Numbered from the stretch's first letter, positions 1-8,609 are shown. The stretch is DNA of 54,560 bases from RGIG3009 sp964390295 (GCA_964390295.1 CAYMHR010000008.1:1-54560); one strand, 5' to 3'. A program made the numbers and translations. The notes: a model not told the origin generated them from the letters alone.

Positions 1-113
1 AACGATTGTCTTTACAACTTATTTTCAAAACCTTCGTTACGGCACCTCATCATTTGTCAAGGGTTTTCTTGAATTATTTCAAAATATTTGGTTGAAAATA
101 GTGGTAATATTGA

Positions 114-1040
114 TTATTCAAACAACGGTGTGGAAAAATACCGTTCAGCCGTATCAGGCAATACGGTAACAACGGTTTTTCCTTTTCCAAGCCGTTTGGC
201 AAGGCGCAGTGCCGCCGCAACGTTGGTACCACTGCTGATGCCGCAAAGTATTCCTTCTTTGGCGGCCAAATCCTTGGAGGTTTGCAGTGCTTCCTCGTCT
301 TTGATAATGCAAACGTCGTCGTAAATCGTCTGATTCAAAATAGCGGGAATGATCCCATCCCCGATCCCCATTTGAAGATGCGTACCGATCGAACCGCCCG
401 ACAAAATGGCCGCATTTTCCGGTTCTACCGCCCAAACGGTCATATCGGGATTGTGCTGCTTTAGCACTTCGCCAATACCGGTAATGGTTCCCCCGGTGCC
501 GATCCCGGAACAGAACCCGTGAATGGGTCCGTTGACCTGCTCCAGTATCTCCGCGGCCGTTCCCATACGTTGAGCGGCCGGATTCGCAGGATTTTCAAAC
601 TGCTGCGGTACAAAAACGTTCGGGTCCTCCGCCTTCATTTTCAATGCCAACTGCAAACATTCTTCGATACACAGACCGATGTTTCCGGCATCGTGCACCA
701 AAACGACTTCGGCACCGTATTGCTGTACCAGCTTGCGGCGTTCCTCGCTGACGGAATCCGGCATGATGATGCGAACCGGATACCCGCGCACCGCACCGAC
801 CAAGGCCAGACCGATCCCCTGATTGCCGCTCGTCGGCTCCACGATAATCGTATTCTCGTGAATCAACCCTTGTCTTTCGGCATCGACGATCATATTGTAC
901 GCTGTACGAGTTTTAATGGAGCCGCCCACGTTAAGGCCCTCGAACTTCACCAAAATTTCGGCGTCGTTTTCATCGGTCATACGCTGAAGGCGGATCATCG
1001 GTGTGTTCCCCATAGCTTCTAAAATGGTGTTGCAGATCAT
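114..1040 (-). CDS. cysK: Cysteine synthase family PLP enzyme
   Basis: A 308-residue fold-type II PLP enzyme, most likely O-acetylserine sulfhydrylase, making cysteine from O-acetylserine and sulfide in the cytosol. The PLP lysine lies in the N-terminal motif GGSIKTR and the substrate loop is PTSGNQG (usual form PTSGNTG). A glycine-rich GIGTGGTITG phosphate-binding loop follows, as in the family. I start at the ATG at 1040, seven bases after AGAGG; a TTG two codons earlier is less likely. The gene has its own promoter (1088-1116) and is separate from the fumarase genes upstream. A cystathionine beta-synthase-like or related beta-replacement activity cannot be excluded, because GGSIKTR differs from the commoner GGSVKDR. 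Confidence 0.85.
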   Translation of the reverse strand: MICNTILEAMGNTPMIRLQRMTDENDAEILVKFEGLNVGGSIKTRTAYNMIVDAERQGLIHENTIIVEPTSGNQGIGLALVGAVRGYPVRIIMPDSVSEERRKLVQQYGAEVVLVHDAGNIGLCIEECLQLALKMKAEDPNVFVPQQFENPANPAAQRMGTAAEILEQVNGPIHGFCSGIGTGGTITGIGEVLKQHNPDMTVWAVEPENAAILSGGSIGTHLQMGIGDGIIPAILNQTIYDDVCIIKDEEALQTSKDLAAKEGILCGISSGTNVAAALRLAKRLGKGKTVVTVLPDTAERYFSTPLFE

Positions 1041-1087
1041 GTACAAACCTCTTTTGCTGATAGCTCTATTGAAAATTCTATGACAGC

Positions 1088-1116
1088 ATCATAGCACAGT
1101 TGACAAAATTTTGCAA
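1088..1116 (-). promoter_or_regulatory. Sigma-A type promoter of cysK
   Basis: On the minus strand TTGCAA (1116-1111) and TATGAT (1093-1088) are separated by 17 bp, about 48 bp ahead of the cysK start. Confidence 0.55.
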
Positions 1117-1145
1117 TGCTTTCCGTCAAATCCCGGAGCGCGGTT

Positions 1146-1700
1146 TCAACGTTGTGCCAAATAGTTGGCTCGGCCGATCTCGTATAGGTTGTTGCCGTTA
1201 CTGTCGATGACGACGACGACCGGAAAATCCACGACCTCCAGTCGCCGGACGGCTTCAGCCCCCAGGTCGTCATACGCAATGACCTCGGATTTTTTGATAC
1301 AGCGCGATAGCAAGGCACCGCAACCGCCGATCGCGCCGAAATACACCGCGCCGTGCTTTTTCATCGCTTCGATTACTTCCGGGCCGCGTTTTCCCTTGCC
1401 GATCATGCCGGTTTGGCCCTGCTCAATCAAAATAGGGCTGTACGCGTCCATGCGGTAAGAGGTGGTTGGCCCGGCAGAGCCGATGACCTGTCCCGGTTTT
1501 TCCGGCGTAGGACCAACAAAGTAAATCACGGCATCTCGCACGTCAAAAGGAAGTTTCCTCCCCTGCTTCACCAGCTCACACAGCCGCTTATGAGCGGCAT
1601 CCCGCGCGGTATAAATCACGCCGGACAACAGACAGCTATCCCCGGCTTTCAGTTTTTTTGCTTCTTGACGGTTCAGCGGAGCTTGAACAGAAATAGGCAT
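1146..1700 (-). CDS. Class I fumarate hydratase, beta (C-terminal) subunit
   Basis: A 184-residue protein matching the C-terminal half of class I, iron-sulfur fumarases/tartrate dehydratases: the GSAGPTTSYRMD segment, TGMIGKGKRG and a late GAIGGCGALLS loop are typical. It pairs with the alpha subunit encoded just upstream to convert fumarate and malate. The ATG shares one base with the alpha stop codon (TAATG), with GGAGG upstream, so the two are translationally coupled. It is the last gene of the hydrogenase-maturation operon. Tartrate dehydratase subunits are close relatives; the fumarase call rests on family resemblance. Confidence 0.85.
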   Translation of the reverse strand: MPISVQAPLNRQEAKKLKAGDSCLLSGVIYTARDAAHKRLCELVKQGRKLPFDVRDAVIYFVGPTPEKPGQVIGSAGPTTSYRMDAYSPILIEQGQTGMIGKGKRGPEVIEAMKKHGAVYFGAIGGCGALLSRCIKKSEVIAYDDLGAEAVRRLEVVDFPVVVVIDSNGNNLYEIGRANYLAQR

Positions 1701-2542
1701 TACAGCACCTCCGTTTTATGGCGTGTAACGTGGCAGTTGATATTGACCGCCACCGGCAATCCGGCGATGTGGGTTGGAAACGTCTCGATATTCACTGCCA
1801 GAGCAGTGGTCATGCCGCCAAAGCCCTGTGGGCCGATTCCCAACCGATTGATCCGTTCTAACAGTTCTGTCTCCAAAGCGGCATAAAACGGCTCAGGATG
1901 GCGCTCGTTCACGGGACGCAACAGTGCTTTTTTTGCCAAATACGCCGCTTTATCGAACGTGCCGCCGATCCCGACTCCCACGACGATCGGTGGGCAGGGG
2001 TTGGAGCCGGCCTGTTCGACGGCGTTGACGATAAAATCGCGCACGCCGTCAATGCCGTCAGAGGGGCGAAGCATGGCGATTCGGCTCATGTTTTCGCTTC
2101 CGAAGCCCTTGGGCGCTATGGTGATTTCCAGCTTGTCGCCGGGGACGATTTCGGTGTATAGCATAGCCGGTGTGTTATCACCGGTGTTCACACGATCCAA
2201 CGGGTCACGCACGACGCTTTTGCGCAGATACCCGTCGCGGTAACCGCGACGCACACCTTCGTTAATCGCCGTGGTCAAATCGCCACCAACGATATGTACC
2301 TCCTGACCGATCTTCAAAAATACGCAGGCGACGCCGGTATCCTGGCAGATCGGCTGATCGGTTTCGTCCGCAATACGGTAGTTTTCAACGATACGGTCCA
2401 AAACCTCCGCCGCCTGCGGCCACGGCTCGCTGTTGCGGCAAGCGGAAATACAAGCCTTCATATCCTCACTCAAATGGCAGTTTGCCTCTATGCACAGTCG
2501 TTTTACAGAATCGATAATGCGTTCAACAGCGATTTCACGCAT
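1700..2542 (-). CDS. Class I fumarate hydratase, alpha (N-terminal) subunit
   Basis: A 280-residue iron-sulfur hydratase alpha subunit. Cysteines expected to hold the [4Fe-4S] cluster are visible in CQDTGVAC, in the ACRNSEPW segment and in GSNPCPPIVVG; the last motif is characteristic of the family. The ATG at 2542 follows GGAGG by eight bases and overlaps the preceding Cys-rich gene by 8 nt, so it is the sixth cistron of the hyd operon. Fumarate hydration links to fermentative or reductive C4 metabolism; its position beside the H-cluster maturases is unusual (see findings). Confidence 0.87.
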   Translation of the reverse strand: MREIAVERIIDSVKRLCIEANCHLSEDMKACISACRNSEPWPQAAEVLDRIVENYRIADETDQPICQDTGVACVFLKIGQEVHIVGGDLTTAINEGVRRGYRDGYLRKSVVRDPLDRVNTGDNTPAMLYTEIVPGDKLEITIAPKGFGSENMSRIAMLRPSDGIDGVRDFIVNAVEQAGSNPCPPIVVGVGIGGTFDKAAYLAKKALLRPVNERHPEPFYAALETELLERINRLGIGPQGFGGMTTALAVNIETFPTHIAGLPVAVNINCHVTRHKTEVL

Positions 2543-2816
2543 CGTGGGGTCCTCCTTGATCTTTTTGAGCTTCCTTGCCGGTTACAGCGGCGTTCAGCTT
2601 GGATAAAACGTAGGCGTAGCCGCCCTCTTTATGGGGGATGAGGCATGCCGAGCAATCCTTAATTCCAGCCGCCGTGTAGGTATAGCCTCCGCCGCAATCC
2701 TCCAAAAGATAGAGCGGACAATAGCAAAATAAGCAGTTGAAAAAATCGCCGTTCACGGAGTGGCACGGAAAATACTCGCACCGGTGGTTTTGAAAATATT
2801 CCGAATAGCGGCTCAT
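2535..2816 (-). CDS. Cysteine-rich small-domain protein
   Basis: A 93-residue protein with eight cysteines crowded into its first 55 residues, including HRCEYFPCH, CLFCYCPLY and DCSACLIPH. This pattern resembles the small cysteine-rich domain found as a stand-alone protein in anaerobes and thought to bind metal. The start at 2816 is chosen because GGAGG lies eight bases upstream and the ATG forms an ATGA overlap with the hydF stop; an ORF extension upstream would run inside hydF. It overlaps fumA by 8 nt. Function is unknown; a role in iron-sulfur handling near hydF is inference from context only. Confidence 0.7.
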   Translation of the reverse strand: MSRYSEYFQNHRCEYFPCHSVNGDFFNCLFCYCPLYLLEDCGGGYTYTAAGIKDCSACLIPHKEGGYAYVLSKLNAAVTGKEAQKDQGGPHDA

Positions 2817-4027
2817 ACCTGTTCCTCCGCACCACAACCCAGTTCTACGGAAAACGGTTCCAACGACCGTTTCAAAATGCCGTGTATATGCGCGATCGTC
2901 ATGCCGTAGTTGGTAATCGGCACACCGCTATCGGTGCAATGACGTAAGCGGCTCTTCATTTCGCGCTCGTTCAGCATGCATCCGCCGCAATGAACCACCA
3001 GCGCATACGGCGAGAGATCGTCAGGAAAATCGCCGCCGGAAGTAAATTCAAAGCAAATATTTTTGCCGGTGTGCTGTCGAATCCAAGCCGGGAGCTTTAC
3101 CGTGCCGATATCGCCGCACTGACGATGGTGCGTGCACCCCTCGGAAATCAGAACGGTATCCCCATCGGCTAAAGCATCCAACTGCGCGGCACCGCGCACC
3201 AACGCTTCCAGCTCGCCCTTGTACCGTGCAAATAGAATAGAAAACGAGGTCAACGGAACGGATGCGGGAACGATTTTGGAAACCCGGCCAAACGCTTGCG
3301 AATCGGCGACGACAAGGCGCGGAGCTTTACCGAGCTTCCGTAACGTTTCGGCAAGCTGTGTATCCTTGGTAACCACCGCCGTGGCATCTGCCTCTAAAAC
3401 GTCCCGAATGGTCTGCTGTTGCGGTAAGATCAAGCGTCCCTTGGGTGCCGAAGAATCGATCGGCACCACCAAAACCACGGTATCCTGAGGCAACAACAAG
3501 TCAGCGATTAAACGCTTGGTCTCCCCTTCGGAACGAACCAACTGTGCAACCGCCTCACGCAACGCCGTTATACCATATCCGGTTTTTGCACTGACATACC
3601 GCTCGCCGGTGGTGTCCGGCGGCACGACGTCCAGCAAATCTGTTTTGTTATAAGCAACCAAATACGGGATTTTCTTCGAGGTAAAGGCATCAATCAGCTC
3701 GGTGTCGTGTGACGAGATACCACGTGTTGCGTCCACGACAAGCACCGCTATATCGCAAAGATTCAGCGTTTGCATGGCGCGGCGGATGCGGAGAGCGCCA
3801 AGCTCTCCTTCGTCGTCGATACCGGGCGTATCCAAAATCACCACCGGTCCCAGCGGCAACAGCTCCATGGCTTTTTTTACCGGGTCCGTCGTGGTGCCTT
3901 TCACGTCCGACACAAGTGACAGCTCCTGACCGGTAAACGCGTTGACTACGCTGGATTTTCCGGCGTTTCGCAAGCCGAAAAAGCCAACGTGCTCACGCTC
4001 GGCAGACACCTGCTCGCTCAGTCCCAT
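2813..4027 (-). CDS. hydF: [FeFe]-hydrogenase maturation GTPase HydF
   Basis: A 404-residue scaffold protein on which the 2Fe subcluster of the H-cluster is assembled before delivery to HydA. The N-terminal GTPase domain shows a P-loop GLRNAGKSS, DTPG (G3) and NKTD (G4). The C-terminal domain carries the HydF cluster motif: CTH near residue 298 and HCGGC about 50 residues later, matching CxH...HCxxC. The start ATG at 4027 is preceded by GGAG. It sits 18 bp after hydG and overlaps the Cys-rich gene by 4 nt. No hydrogenase structural gene is in the window, so HydA must be encoded elsewhere. Confidence 0.96.
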   Translation of the reverse strand: MGLSEQVSAEREHVGFFGLRNAGKSSVVNAFTGQELSLVSDVKGTTTDPVKKAMELLPLGPVVILDTPGIDDEGELGALRIRRAMQTLNLCDIAVLVVDATRGISSHDTELIDAFTSKKIPYLVAYNKTDLLDVVPPDTTGERYVSAKTGYGITALREAVAQLVRSEGETKRLIADLLLPQDTVVLVVPIDSSAPKGRLILPQQQTIRDVLEADATAVVTKDTQLAETLRKLGKAPRLVVADSQAFGRVSKIVPASVPLTSFSILFARYKGELEALVRGAAQLDALADGDTVLISEGCTHHRQCGDIGTVKLPAWIRQHTGKNICFEFTSGGDFPDDLSPYALVVHCGGCMLNEREMKSRLRHCTDSGVPITNYGMTIAHIHGILKRSLEPFSVELGCGAEEQV

Positions 4028-4045
4028 TCCGAGTTTCTCCTTTAC

Positions 4046-5494
4046 TTAAAAACGGAAATCACGCCGATTGGACGACTTGATGTCCTCGATATGCTGTGTG
4101 GCAATCTCACGCACCTTCGGTTTCGGAATCTGTTCCAATTCCTTCTCAATGAGCTCAAAGCCGACTCGCTTGGTTTCATCGCCGGCATAGTCCGTCAAAT
4201 ATTCGGTCAACGTCATCAAAGCGTTGGGGTGACAGCAGTTTTGGATTTGTCCGGTTTTACACAACGACATAAACCGATCACCGGTACGACCTTCACGGTA
4301 ACAGGCGGTGCAGAACGACGGAATAAAGCCCAGTTTCATCAGCCAGCAAACGACTTCGTCCAACGTGCGTTGATCCGATACGTCGAATTGTTCGGAATCG
4401 TGAGGACGCTCTTCCTCGGTGTAACCGCCGACCGAGGTGCGCGAAGCACCGCTGATCTGCGAAATACCCAGTTGTAAGGCGCGCGCACGCACCTCCTGAC
4501 TCTCACGGGTGGAAATGATCATGCCGGTATACGGTACGGCAATGCGGATACAGGCAATGAGCTTTTCGAACAATTCGTCGCTCAGGCCGTTATCAAACGT
4601 ATCCGGATCAATGTCATCGGCGCGCTTGAGCCGCGGTACACTGATCGTATGCGGTCCGACTCCATGAACAGCCTCCAGATGCTCGGCGTGCATCAGCAAA
4701 CCGGCAAACTCATATTTGTACATTTCCAAGCCGAACAGTACGCCCAAACCAACGTCGTCGATCCCGCCTTCCATGGCGCGATCCATCGCTTCGGTGTGAT
4801 AATCGTAGTCGTGCTTCGGCCCGGTGGGATGCAGCTCCAGATAGCTTTTTTTGTGATAGGTCTCCTGGAACAGGATGTAGGTGCCGATGCCGGCCTCCTT
4901 CAGCTTGCGGTAATTCTCCACCGTGGTGGCGGCGATATTCACGTTGACTCGGCGAATATCACCGTTTTTGTGATGAACGGAGTAAATGGTGTTAATGCAC
5001 TCCAAAATATACTCAATCGGGTTGTTTACCGGGTCTTCACCGGCTTCGATGGCAAGACGCTTGTGTCCCATATCCTGCAGAGCAATCACCTCGCGGCGAA
5101 CCTCATCCTGGGTCAGCTTTTTTCGGGCAATGTGCTTGTTTTTCATGTGATACGGGCAGTAGACGCAACCGTTGACGCAATAGTTGGACAGGTACAGCGG
5201 TGCAAACATGACGATGCGGTTTCCGTAAAAAGCCAGCTTGATTTCCTCGGCAAGCCGATACATTTCCTCGATTTTTTCAGGAATTTCGCACGCCAACAGG
5301 ACCGATGCTTCTCGGTGCGTCAGCCCCTCGCAGTGTACGCCGCCCTCCGTCTTTTTCGGACGAGCCTTTCCCAAAATCGCGTCAATCAGCGCCACGTTGT
5401 TTTTGTTTTCTTCGGCATACCGTAAGGTATCCAAGATTTCTTCGTGGTTGATAAATTCCTCTGCTTTCAGAGAATGGGGATCATACATAGCCAT
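4046..5494 (-). CDS. hydG: [FeFe]-hydrogenase radical SAM maturase HydG
   Basis: A 482-residue tyrosine lyase that makes the CO and CN ligands of the H-cluster. The radical SAM motif CVNGCVYC (CX3CX2C) lies near residue 105. The C-terminal second cluster motif is present as CTAC followed 22 residues later by Cys in the NCC segment, the CX2CX22C signature of HydG that separates it from ThiH. Length fits the family (about 470). The start at 5494 has AGAGGAA upstream. Fifteen bases separate it from hydE, within one operon. Confidence 0.96.
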   Translation of the reverse strand: MAMYDPHSLKAEEFINHEEILDTLRYAEENKNNVALIDAILGKARPKKTEGGVHCEGLTHREASVLLACEIPEKIEEMYRLAEEIKLAFYGNRIVMFAPLYLSNYCVNGCVYCPYHMKNKHIARKKLTQDEVRREVIALQDMGHKRLAIEAGEDPVNNPIEYILECINTIYSVHHKNGDIRRVNVNIAATTVENYRKLKEAGIGTYILFQETYHKKSYLELHPTGPKHDYDYHTEAMDRAMEGGIDDVGLGVLFGLEMYKYEFAGLLMHAEHLEAVHGVGPHTISVPRLKRADDIDPDTFDNGLSDELFEKLIACIRIAVPYTGMIISTRESQEVRARALQLGISQISGASRTSVGGYTEEERPHDSEQFDVSDQRTLDEVVCWLMKLGFIPSFCTACYREGRTGDRFMSLCKTGQIQNCCHPNALMTLTEYLTDYAGDETKRVGFELIEKELEQIPKPKVREIATQHIEDIKSSNRRDFRF

Positions 5495-5509
5495 CGTTAC
5501 TTCCTCTTT

Positions 5510-6568
5510 TCAAGATAATACCCGATCGGGGTGATCTCCCCGATTGACAACAATTTCATAGCCGATTTGACGAACGCTGTCGCGTAAATGAGCAACCGCC
5601 TGTGCAGACTCGTCGCCGCTCGACAGCTTGTGATCGTATAACGCATACTTTTTTCTTTCCGAAGCCGGCGACAGGTTGGGCATCAGCACGTTGGCACCGG
5701 CAAGCAGTCCGCGCTCGCGTCCGTCACGTTCCACGGTACCGAGAGCCGTCGTAGCCGGCAACAGCAGCGATGGCAACATCAGCCGTAACAGCGAAAGAAG
5801 ATATACGGTTAGATCGGCAGTTCCGGCAGGACAGGCGGCAAACGGCGTATCCTGCTGTGGAATAAACGGACCGATGCCGCACATTTCCGGTGAAAACCGC
5901 TCCACGAATTTCAAATCGTTGGCAAGGTGACGCGCGGTTTGATACGGCGAACCGACCATAAAACCGCATCCGACCTGAAAACCGAGAGCGCGTAGCTCAC
6001 GCAAGCAGTTCATGCGACGTTCAAACGACATATCGTCCGGATGCAGTTGTGCGTAGTGAACGCAATCGGCGGTTTCGTGGCGCAATAAATAGCGATCGGC
6101 TCCGGCTTCGCGCATTTGACGGTACTCATCGGCGGAGTATTCACCAAAGGAAAGCGTAACCGCACAATCCGGATGTGCCCGCTTGATGGCACGAACGATC
6201 GTGGCAAGCTCCTGTGCAGAAAAGCACCCTTCCCCTCCCTGCAAGACGAACGTGCGGAATCCGAGCGTGTATCCCTCGTCACAGCACGCCGCAATCTGTC
6301 CCGGCGTCAAGCGATAGCGATCACACCGGGCGTTGGAGCGGCGGATACCGCAATAATAGCAATCGTTTCGGCAGTAATTGCTCACTTCGATCAATCCGCG
6401 GACATACACTTGATTTCCAAATGCGCGACGTCGAACAACATCCGCACGCTCCGCCGCGTAAGCGGAAAGCTCCGGCGAATACCCAACGACCAGCCGTTCA
6501 TACTCCTCGACGGACAGCGTGTTAGTTTGCTCCAGCGTATCGATCAGTTGCCGTGTCGCGTTAGTCAT
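5510..6568 (-). CDS. hydE: [FeFe]-hydrogenase radical SAM maturase HydE
   Basis: A 352-residue radical SAM enzyme of H-cluster assembly. The motif CRNDCYYCGIRR (CX3CX2C) follows a short helical N-terminus, and the rest resembles the BioB/HydE TIM barrel (GxGFMVGSPYQT, GPFIPQQDTPF). The ATG at 6568 overlaps the stop of the upstream TM1266-type gene by 8 nt, indicating translational coupling; a TTG three codons earlier is possible but less likely. HydE, HydG and HydF are all present and look intact, so the cell should be able to mature an [FeFe] hydrogenase. Confidence 0.95.
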   Translation of the reverse strand: MTNATRQLIDTLEQTNTLSVEEYERLVVGYSPELSAYAAERADVVRRRAFGNQVYVRGLIEVSNYCRNDCYYCGIRRSNARCDRYRLTPGQIAACCDEGYTLGFRTFVLQGGEGCFSAQELATIVRAIKRAHPDCAVTLSFGEYSADEYRQMREAGADRYLLRHETADCVHYAQLHPDDMSFERRMNCLRELRALGFQVGCGFMVGSPYQTARHLANDLKFVERFSPEMCGIGPFIPQQDTPFAACPAGTADLTVYLLSLLRLMLPSLLLPATTALGTVERDGRERGLLAGANVLMPNLSPASERKKYALYDHKLSSGDESAQAVAHLRDSVRQIGYEIVVNRGDHPDRVLS

Positions 6569-6818
6569 GGCCTTCAAAGCCGGAATAAGCGGTTTTTACA
6601 CTAACGCCGTCCAAATTCCCAATTTTACCGGCAAGGGCGGCAATCGTATTTTGCGGTGCATCAATCGCCAGGGAGATGATATTGATACGATACTTATGAT
6701 ACGGGATGCCCATACGCCCGATCACATACTCGCCGTATTCGTGAAACAGGGCGTTCAGCAGCTCTACCGACTCCTTGTTTTCAACGATGATGCTCATGAC
6801 GGCAACGCGGTTTTCCAT
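6561..6818 (-). CDS. TM1266-family iron-only hydrogenase system regulator
   Basis: An 85-residue ferredoxin-fold/ACT-like protein (VAVMSIIVENKESVELLN at the start, NIISLAIDAP in the middle) of the small family that recurs next to hydEFG and is annotated as a putative regulator of the iron-only hydrogenase system. The ATG at 6818 follows GGAGG by seven bases. It is the first cistron of the operon and sits directly behind the leader attenuator described separately. Ligand and DNA or RNA target are unknown; the regulator role is a family label, not something seen here. Confidence 0.85.
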   Translation of the reverse strand: MENRVAVMSIIVENKESVELLNALFHEYGEYVIGRMGIPYHKYRINIISLAIDAPQNTIAALAGKIGNLDGVSVKTAYSGFEGHD

Positions 6819-6934
6819 CGTGTTTCCTCCGTTTCGTTATAAAAAATGGTCACACCAACGGTGTGACCAAAAATACCCTGTGGATTTGGTAACACCTTTC
6901 AGGCAGAATTGCAAGCAAAACTTAATGTCAGGCA
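6819..6934 (-). promoter_or_regulatory. Leader attenuator of the hyd operon
   Basis: Between the predicted start site (about 6934) and the first gene lies a 116-nt leader. It holds a perfect 9-bp hairpin, GGTCACACC-GTT-GGTGTGACC (6868-6848), followed by ATTTTTT: an intrinsic terminator placed before the operon. Twenty nt upstream, GGTGTTACC (6896-6888) can pair with the terminator's 5' arm at 8 of 9 positions, giving a competing antiterminator. Two TGCCTGA copies lie further upstream in the leader. I recognise no known riboswitch class. Confidence 0.6.
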
Positions 6935-6940
6935 TTATAT

Positions 6941-6969
6941 AGTATATCAAATGCTACGAAAACTGTCAA
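6941..6969 (-). promoter_or_regulatory. Sigma-A promoter of the hyd operon
   Basis: Minus-strand TTGACA (6969-6964), 17-bp spacer, TATACT (6946-6941). It begins immediately after the stop codon of the HAD gene, so the hyd operon has its own promoter. Confidence 0.75.
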
Positions 6970-6973
6970 GCAC

Positions 6974-7597
6974 TCACGCTTTCTGCGAGCAGGCATCAAT
7001 AAACCGCTCAGCTTCTGCGGCACTGCCGCGGAACACAAAGCCGCGAATACCACATTGCTCGGCGCAACGAACGTTTTCCTCCAAATCGTCGATAAACAGA
7101 CACTCCTCGGCTTTCACGTGAAATGTGGAAAGTGCGGCGTGGAAAAACTCCGGAAACGGCTTGCGAACCTTGATTTTGGAAGAAAAAATCATACCGTCAA
7201 CATAGCGCGCTACCTCGGTATTCGGCATTTGATCGGCGTGGTATTCATCCAGATTGGAGGTGATATACAGAGAAAAGCCGTTGCGCCGCAACCGAGCAAG
7301 AAGCTCCTTCATACCGGGGATCATCGGCAACCGGCTGATGGGATAGTCGGCCGCCTGCAAAGCATACAGAACTAAACGCTCCGGAACGTCGTGGGACAGA
7401 AGCTCCTTATACGTTTCGCGCGACATGGAACCTTCGTCGATAAAATTAGCATACTTGCTGACAGAAAAGACCGCGTCGCGGATCAGCCTGGCATCCTCCT
7501 CATCGGTAACGCCGGTTTCTTTCACGATTTCCAGTCCAACGCCATCCTCCGGATGCTCCACCAGCGTTCGTCCGAAGTCGAAAAACAAGGCTTTCAT
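6974..7597 (-). CDS. HAD superfamily hydrolase
   Basis: A 207-residue haloacid-dehalogenase-fold protein, probably a phosphatase. Motif I is FFDFGRTLVE: the nucleophile Asp is present but the usual second Asp of DxD is Gly, as in YihX-like members. Motif II is YITSNLD, the motif III lysine lies in SSKIKVRKP and motif IV is FIDDLEEN. Between motif I and II there is a helical cap of about 80 residues (subfamily I). The start at 7597 (MKALFF) is preferred to a TTG three codons earlier. It lies 14 bp downstream of the YitT gene, probably co-transcribed. Substrate unknown. Confidence 0.8.
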   Translation of the reverse strand: MKALFFDFGRTLVEHPEDGVGLEIVKETGVTDEEDARLIRDAVFSVSKYANFIDEGSMSRETYKELLSHDVPERLVLYALQAADYPISRLPMIPGMKELLARLRRNGFSLYITSNLDEYHADQMPNTEVARYVDGMIFSSKIKVRKPFPEFFHAALSTFHVKAEECLFIDDLEENVRCAEQCGIRGFVFRGSAAEAERFIDACSQKA

Positions 7598-7611
7598 AGC
7601 TACCAACTTTC

Positions 7612-8493
7612 TTAATCGTTGCTTTTGAAAACGTCGGCAACGTCGCTGATTGTTACGAACGCACCCGGATCAAACGCATGAATAATATTTCGCATTTTGG
7701 CGATTTGAAAACGGTTGACAACAAAATAGACGATCGTTTTATCGGCGTTGGAATACCCGCCGGTAGCGGCAATTTTGGTGGTACCGCATTCGAACTCCGC
7801 CATCAGCGCCCGACTGATCTCATCCGGCTTGCTCGTGATAATCATGACCTCTTTTGAACGGTCAAAGCCTTCCACCACAAAATCGACTGTTTTCAAGCCG
7901 GCGGCGTAAGTAACGATGGAATACAAGGGCAAAATCCAACTGTGAATTAAGACGCCGCAAACAACGTACAAAATCACGTTATAGATCATCACAAAGGTGC
8001 CGACGGTGATGCCGAGCCGCTTTGAAAAGATAACCGCCATAACCTCAACGCCGTCGATGGCGCCTCCATAGCGGATTGTCATACCACTGCCGATGCCGGA
8101 AATGATGCCACCGAACAACGCGCACAACAGCAAATCCTGCCCAGCAAGCGGTGAAGCTATGCTAACGTCAACGGGCAAAACGTCGGTAATCATCCAGGCA
8201 GCGATGGAATACACCGCCACAGAAAACAAGGAATACACTGTAAAGGCGGCCCCTTGTCGCTTGAGGCCGAATAAAAACAGCGGTATGTTCAAAATCAGCA
8301 AAAAAAGTGACAACGACATGTACTCCGGCGTGATTTGTGACAGCAGGATCGACGTACCGGAAATACCGCTGTCATACAAATTTACCGGCGCCAAAAACAC
8401 GGTAACACCAAAGGCGTTGATACAACCGGCAAAAAACAGCAACACGAAATTTTGCCAGCGCAACGTTTTCAAATCTGCGGTTAATTTTGACAT
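7612..8493 (-). CDS. YitT family membrane protein
   Basis: A 293-residue integral membrane protein. About five or six hydrophobic segments fill residues 14-190, and the final 90 residues form a soluble DUF2179 domain (EVMIITSKPDEISRAL ... VVNRFQIAKM), the standard YitT architecture. The segment GSGMTIRYGGAIDG is typical. Function of the family is not established; a transport role is often assumed. Preceded by GAGGTG and a promoter at 8530-8558; the HAD gene follows. Confidence 0.88.
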   Translation of the reverse strand: MSKLTADLKTLRWQNFVLLFFAGCINAFGVTVFLAPVNLYDSGISGTSILLSQITPEYMSLSLFLLILNIPLFLFGLKRQGAAFTVYSLFSVAVYSIAAWMITDVLPVDVSIASPLAGQDLLLCALFGGIISGIGSGMTIRYGGAIDGVEVMAVIFSKRLGITVGTFVMIYNVILYVVCGVLIHSWILPLYSIVTYAAGLKTVDFVVEGFDRSKEVMIITSKPDEISRALMAEFECGTTKIAATGGYSNADKTIVYFVVNRFQIAKMRNIIHAFDPGAFVTISDVADVFKSND

Positions 8494-8529
8494 AGTTTCA
8501 CCTCGTACAGCAAAATATTCTCTTTATAC

Positions 8530-8558
8530 AGTATAGCATAGTTTTTCATGCAATACAA
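8530..8558 (-). promoter_or_regulatory. Sigma-A type promoter of the yitT-HAD unit
   Basis: Minus-strand TTGTAT (8558-8553), 17-bp spacer, TATACT (8535-8530), about 37 bp before the yitT start. Confidence 0.55.
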
Positions 8559-8609
8559 CAAAAACATGTGTCCGAAATATTAAAATTCGCCTCGATCGCT
8601 TTTCTGCGG

